Origin: an uncultured Actinomycetes bacterium
Lineage (GTDB): Bacteria; Actinomycetota; Actinomycetes; Nanopelagicales; Nanopelagicaceae
Assembly: GCA_903854185.1 (NCBI GenBank)
Contig: CAINVP010000055.1
Location: forward strand, 1 to 40,918
Direction of reading: 5' to 3'
DNA length: 40,918 nt
The translations under genes were made by a program, and so were the position numbers. Below the pieces are notes generated by a model, which was not told where the DNA came from, searched no databases, and saw only the letters and a program-made list of their open reading frames with translations. Of this stretch, positions 37,776-40,918 are shown in pieces (position 1 is the stretch's first letter; the number at the start of each line of letters is the position of its first letter).

Positions 37776-40394
37776 ATGAGCGCGAAGAAGAGTGAGAAGT
37801 CCACGGCAGATAAGCGACTATTACTTATCGACGGCCACTCAATGGCCTATCGCGCGTATCACGCCCTGCCAGCAGAGAACTTCGCCAACTCCTCAGGTCA
37901 GACAACAAATGCCATTTACGGATTTACTTCCATGCTGATCAACCTTATTCGAGATGAGAGCCCCACCCATATCGCGACCGCCTTTGATGTCTCTCGGAAG
38001 ACCTTCCGCACAGAGAAGCTCGAGTCCTATAAGGGCACGCGGAGTGCAACGCCAGATGATTTTCGTTCTCAGACCACCTATCTCTATCAGATGGTGGAGG
38101 CGTTGGGGATTTCTCACTTCGCCCTTGAGGGATTCGAAGCAGATGATCTCATTGCTACGCTGACCAAGAGCGCAGAGCGAGCGGGCTTTGAAGTACTTAT
38201 ATGCTCTGGCGATCGCGACTCTTTTCAATTAATAACCGAGCAGACGACAGTTCTCTACCCGAAGAAGGGAATGTCAGATCTCGCTCGAATGACCCCATCA
38301 GCGGTTGAAGAGAAGTACGGATTAACGCCGGCGCAGTACCCGGATTTCGCCGCGTTGCGAGGCGATCCCAGCGACAATCTTCCCTCTGTTCCAGGCGTGG
38401 GGGAGAAGACTGCGACAAAGTGGATTCACGACTTTGGCTCGCTCACAGAACTCATTGCCCACATCGATGAGATTCCTGGAAAGGCAGGAGACTCTCTTCG
38501 AGCACACATCTCCGCTGTCATGCTCAACCGCGAATTAACCGAGCTACGCAAAGATGTTCCGATCGAGACTGATATCTCCAAACTCGCTTGGGATGGAGTG
38601 GTTCAAGCTAAGTTAGCACCGCTATTGGACCTACTTGAGATTAAAGCGCTCAACGAGAGAGTGAAGAAACTTCCTGGATTTACCTCCACTTCGGACCAGG
38701 TCAAGGTTGCCGATAAGGTCGAGCTCTCAATTACAAAGGTGACGGCTACCGAGCTGACGAAGCTGCTATCTGGCCGAACCAATCCCATTGCGGTTGATCT
38801 AGACATTGATGGCAACTCGATAATTAATTACGCAGTCGCACTATCGGCTCATGAGATATTTATCGTTGAGTCGGGGGATGTGGGCCCGTGGATATCGGAT
38901 GCGAACCTTCCGAAATGGCTTCACTCAGCTAAGCCGGTGGCGCGAATTCTCGATATCGCCGGACTTGCTTGGGATACCGAGCTAGCTGCCTACTTAGTTA
39001 ACCCAGGAAGTAGAAATATTTCGCTTCTGGATTTACAAGAGCGCTACTTAGGCCACATTGAAGAGGAGAGTGAATCGGGCGGACTCTTCCAAGAATTCTC
39101 GGGTAATGGGGCATCGGCCATCTATCGTCTTACTCCACTGCTGCAAGGAGAAATTGAGTCGCGCGGCATGCGTGCATTAATGAGCGATTTAGAAATTCCC
39201 ACACTCCTTGAATTAGCTCTCATGGAGCGAGTAGGCATCAAGGTCGATAAGAAGAAATTAACAGAGCTCGCCGATTTCTTTAGGGGAGAGGTGGCAGAGC
39301 AAACTACCCAAGCACATGCTGTCGCAGGTAGAGAGTTCAACGTCGCCTCGCCCAAGCAGTTACAGGTGATTCTCTTCGATGAATTGGGCTTGCCGAAGAC
39401 GAAGAAGAATAAGACTGGCTACACAACGGATGCAGAGAGCCTCAATCTGCTCTACGCCAAGACGCAGCACCCGCTGCTACTTAATCTGCTGCGAATAAGA
39501 GAGACCGGCAAACTTCTTACAACGATTGAAGGATTGCTCAGTGCAATTGCCCATGACAGTCGCATTCATACGAATTTTCAACAGACAGTTGCTGCAACCG
39601 GGCGCCTCTCGAGCACCGATCCGAATCTTCAGAATATTCCCGTGCGCACAGAGGAGGGGAGGAGAATTCGCGATTGCTTCATCGCCGACAAGCCCTTCAC
39701 CCAATTGCTGACCGCGGATTACAGTCAGATTGAGATGAGAATTATGGCCCACCTCTCCGAGGATGCTGGACTGATTGCCGCATTCACATCGGGAGAGGAT
39801 CTCCACAAGACGGTTGCTTCAAAGGTATTCGGAGTTTTGCCGGATGCGGTAGATGCTGAGATGCGTCGACAGATTAAAGCGATGTCTTATGGACTTGCCT
39901 ATGGCTTAAGTTCGTATGGCCTGGCTCAGCAGTTAGATCTCTCACCAGGTGAGGCTGCCCAATTAATGGATACCTACTTTGATCGCTTCGGGGGAATCCG
40001 TGACTATTTGAAGAAGGTGGTTATTCAGGCACGAGAGGTTGGTTACACCGAGACCATCATGGGCCGTAGAAGATATCTCCCCGATCTCACGAGCGATAAC
40101 CGAGCGCAGCGAGAGGTGGCAGAGCGCATGGCGTTAAATGCGCCAATCCAGGGATCAGCTGCGGATATCATCAAGATTGCGATGCTAAAAGTTTCCGAGC
40201 GTATTGTTCGCGAGAAGTTGAAATCACGGCTTCTACTTCAGGTGCATGATGAACTGATCTTAGAAGTTGCACCTGGTGAAGAGAGCGTGCTCTCTCTCGT
40301 TGTAAAGGAAGAGATGGCTAGTGCCGTGAAGCTCTCACTTCCACTTGATGTCAGCGTCGGTATTGGCTCAAGCTGGGATAGCGCGGCTCACTAA
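37776..40394 (+). CDS. polA: DNA polymerase I
   Basis: 872 aa; 5' nuclease LLIDGHSMAYRAYHALP, GDRDSFQLI, GDPSDNLPSVPGVGEKTA; polymerase ATGRLSSTDPNLQNIPVRTEEGRRIRDCFI, LTADYSQIEMRIMAHLS, QVHDELILEV. Confidence 0.97.
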   Translation: MSAKKSEKSTADKRLLLIDGHSMAYRAYHALPAENFANSSGQTTNAIYGFTSMLINLIRDESPTHIATAFDVSRKTFRTEKLESYKGTRSATPDDFRSQTTYLYQMVEALGISHFALEGFEADDLIATLTKSAERAGFEVLICSGDRDSFQLITEQTTVLYPKKGMSDLARMTPSAVEEKYGLTPAQYPDFAALRGDPSDNLPSVPGVGEKTATKWIHDFGSLTELIAHIDEIPGKAGDSLRAHISAVMLNRELTELRKDVPIETDISKLAWDGVVQAKLAPLLDLLEIKALNERVKKLPGFTSTSDQVKVADKVELSITKVTATELTKLLSGRTNPIAVDLDIDGNSIINYAVALSAHEIFIVESGDVGPWISDANLPKWLHSAKPVARILDIAGLAWDTELAAYLVNPGSRNISLLDLQERYLGHIEEESESGGLFQEFSGNGASAIYRLTPLLQGEIESRGMRALMSDLEIPTLLELALMERVGIKVDKKKLTELADFFRGEVAEQTTQAHAVAGREFNVASPKQLQVILFDELGLPKTKKNKTGYTTDAESLNLLYAKTQHPLLLNLLRIRETGKLLTTIEGLLSAIAHDSRIHTNFQQTVAATGRLSSTDPNLQNIPVRTEEGRRIRDCFIADKPFTQLLTADYSQIEMRIMAHLSEDAGLIAAFTSGEDLHKTVASKVFGVLPDAVDAEMRRQIKAMSYGLAYGLSSYGLAQQLDLSPGEAAQLMDTYFDRFGGIRDYLKKVVIQAREVGYTETIMGRRRYLPDLTSDNRAQREVAERMALNAPIQGSAADIIKIAMLKVSERIVREKLKSRLLLQVHDELILEVAPGEESVLSLVVKEEMASAVKLSLPLDVSVGIGSSWDSAAH

Positions 40395-40918
40395 TCTGTG
40401 CGAGCTGCACTCTGGTGGCGATCAGCCTTGATGAGATATTTCTGACCGAGAATCACGGTAATGAGCCCGCCAACGACGGTGAGCGAGTTGAAGCCGAGGC
40501 AGATTCGCGGCGAGTAGTTCTCCGAGAGAAATCCACCGACAGCTGATCCAAGTGCTGCAGCGCTTCCCTCGATGGTCCACATCCAACCGAGGGCTGAAGC
40601 TGATGTGCCATATGGTCGAACCGCTTCAAGTATTTCCAAGTAGAAGACTTGCTGTGCGCCAAGGAAGAGCCCGACGATAAAAGCGATGAGGAGCATGCTC
40701 CAGTTTGGATTGGTGAAGGCTAACGGCAGGCCGGCTAGCGCCCAGAAATAGTAGTTTCGAAGGAAGGCGCGAAGCGGTGTGAGGTGTTTTGCAAAGACTC
40801 CAGCAACGAGACTTCCGAGAATCATGGCTAGCGAAGAAGAGGCAAAGACCCAGGCGGTCATGCCCTCCACTTTCTTGATTGTTGCCAAGGCAGGGACAGC
40901 AATTTCAAAAGCACCGGC
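40391..40918 (-). CDS. MFS-like transporter, partial (start lies beyond window)
   Basis: Frame stays open to the window end (...GAFEIAVPALATIKKVEGMTAWVFASSSLAMILGSLVAGVFAKHLTPLRAF...); multiple TM helices, C-terminal half of an MFS protein. Confidence 0.75.
   Translation of the reverse strand, partial: AGAFEIAVPALATIKKVEGMTAWVFASSSLAMILGSLVAGVFAKHLTPLRAFLRNYYFWALAGLPLAFTNPNWSMLLIAFIVGLFLGAQQVFYLEILEAVRPYGTSASALGWMWTIEGSAAALGSAVGGFLSENYSPRICLGFNSLTVVGGLITVILGQKYLIKADRHQSAARTD

Noticed and set aside
1-40918. CRISPR arrays, IS elements, prophage, rRNA, toxin-antitoxin or defence systems
   Set aside because: No direct-repeat arrays, transposase-like ORFs, or defence-type domains found; the content is conserved core metabolism and cell division.

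Overview
The window is a compact, mostly plus-strand actinobacterial housekeeping block. Short genes, small overlaps and a PriA-like HisA suggest a small-genome freshwater-type actinomycete, but that taxonomic guess is inference. Gene order: ftsZ 3' end - pgeF - yggS - sepF - yggT | ileS (minus strand) | TraR/DksA zinc-finger protein with an H1-like Lys/Ala/Pro tail - lspA - rluD - dnaE - hisD-hisC-hisB-hisH-priA/hisA-hisF-hisI - trpE - small ORF - trpC-trpB-trpA - DsbA-like - lgt - VIT1-family - gltB-gltD - pyk - tRNA (CAA anticodon) - ANTAR response regulator - livK-H-M-G-F | hotdog thioesterase (minus strand) | polA | MFS (minus strand, partial). I saw no mobile elements, CRISPR arrays or rRNA. 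The most interesting signals are: (1) a type-I (short variable loop) tRNA with a Leu CAA anticodon, whose discriminator base lies 1 nt before the start codon of an ANTAR RNA-binding response regulator, so tRNA 3' processing could create a near-leaderless mRNA; (2) a recurrent TANNNT-N6/7-ATG/GTG arrangement implying leaderless transcripts (sepF, hisD, VIT1, polA, thioesterase), including nearly abutting divergent -10 boxes between the thioesterase gene and polA; (3) a structured leader upstream of livK with phased direct repeats, and a strong terminator/attenuator between livK and livHMGF; (4) no divIVA/wag31 between yggT and an inverted ileS; (5) a histone-H1-like repeat tail fused to a DksA/TraR zinc finger.
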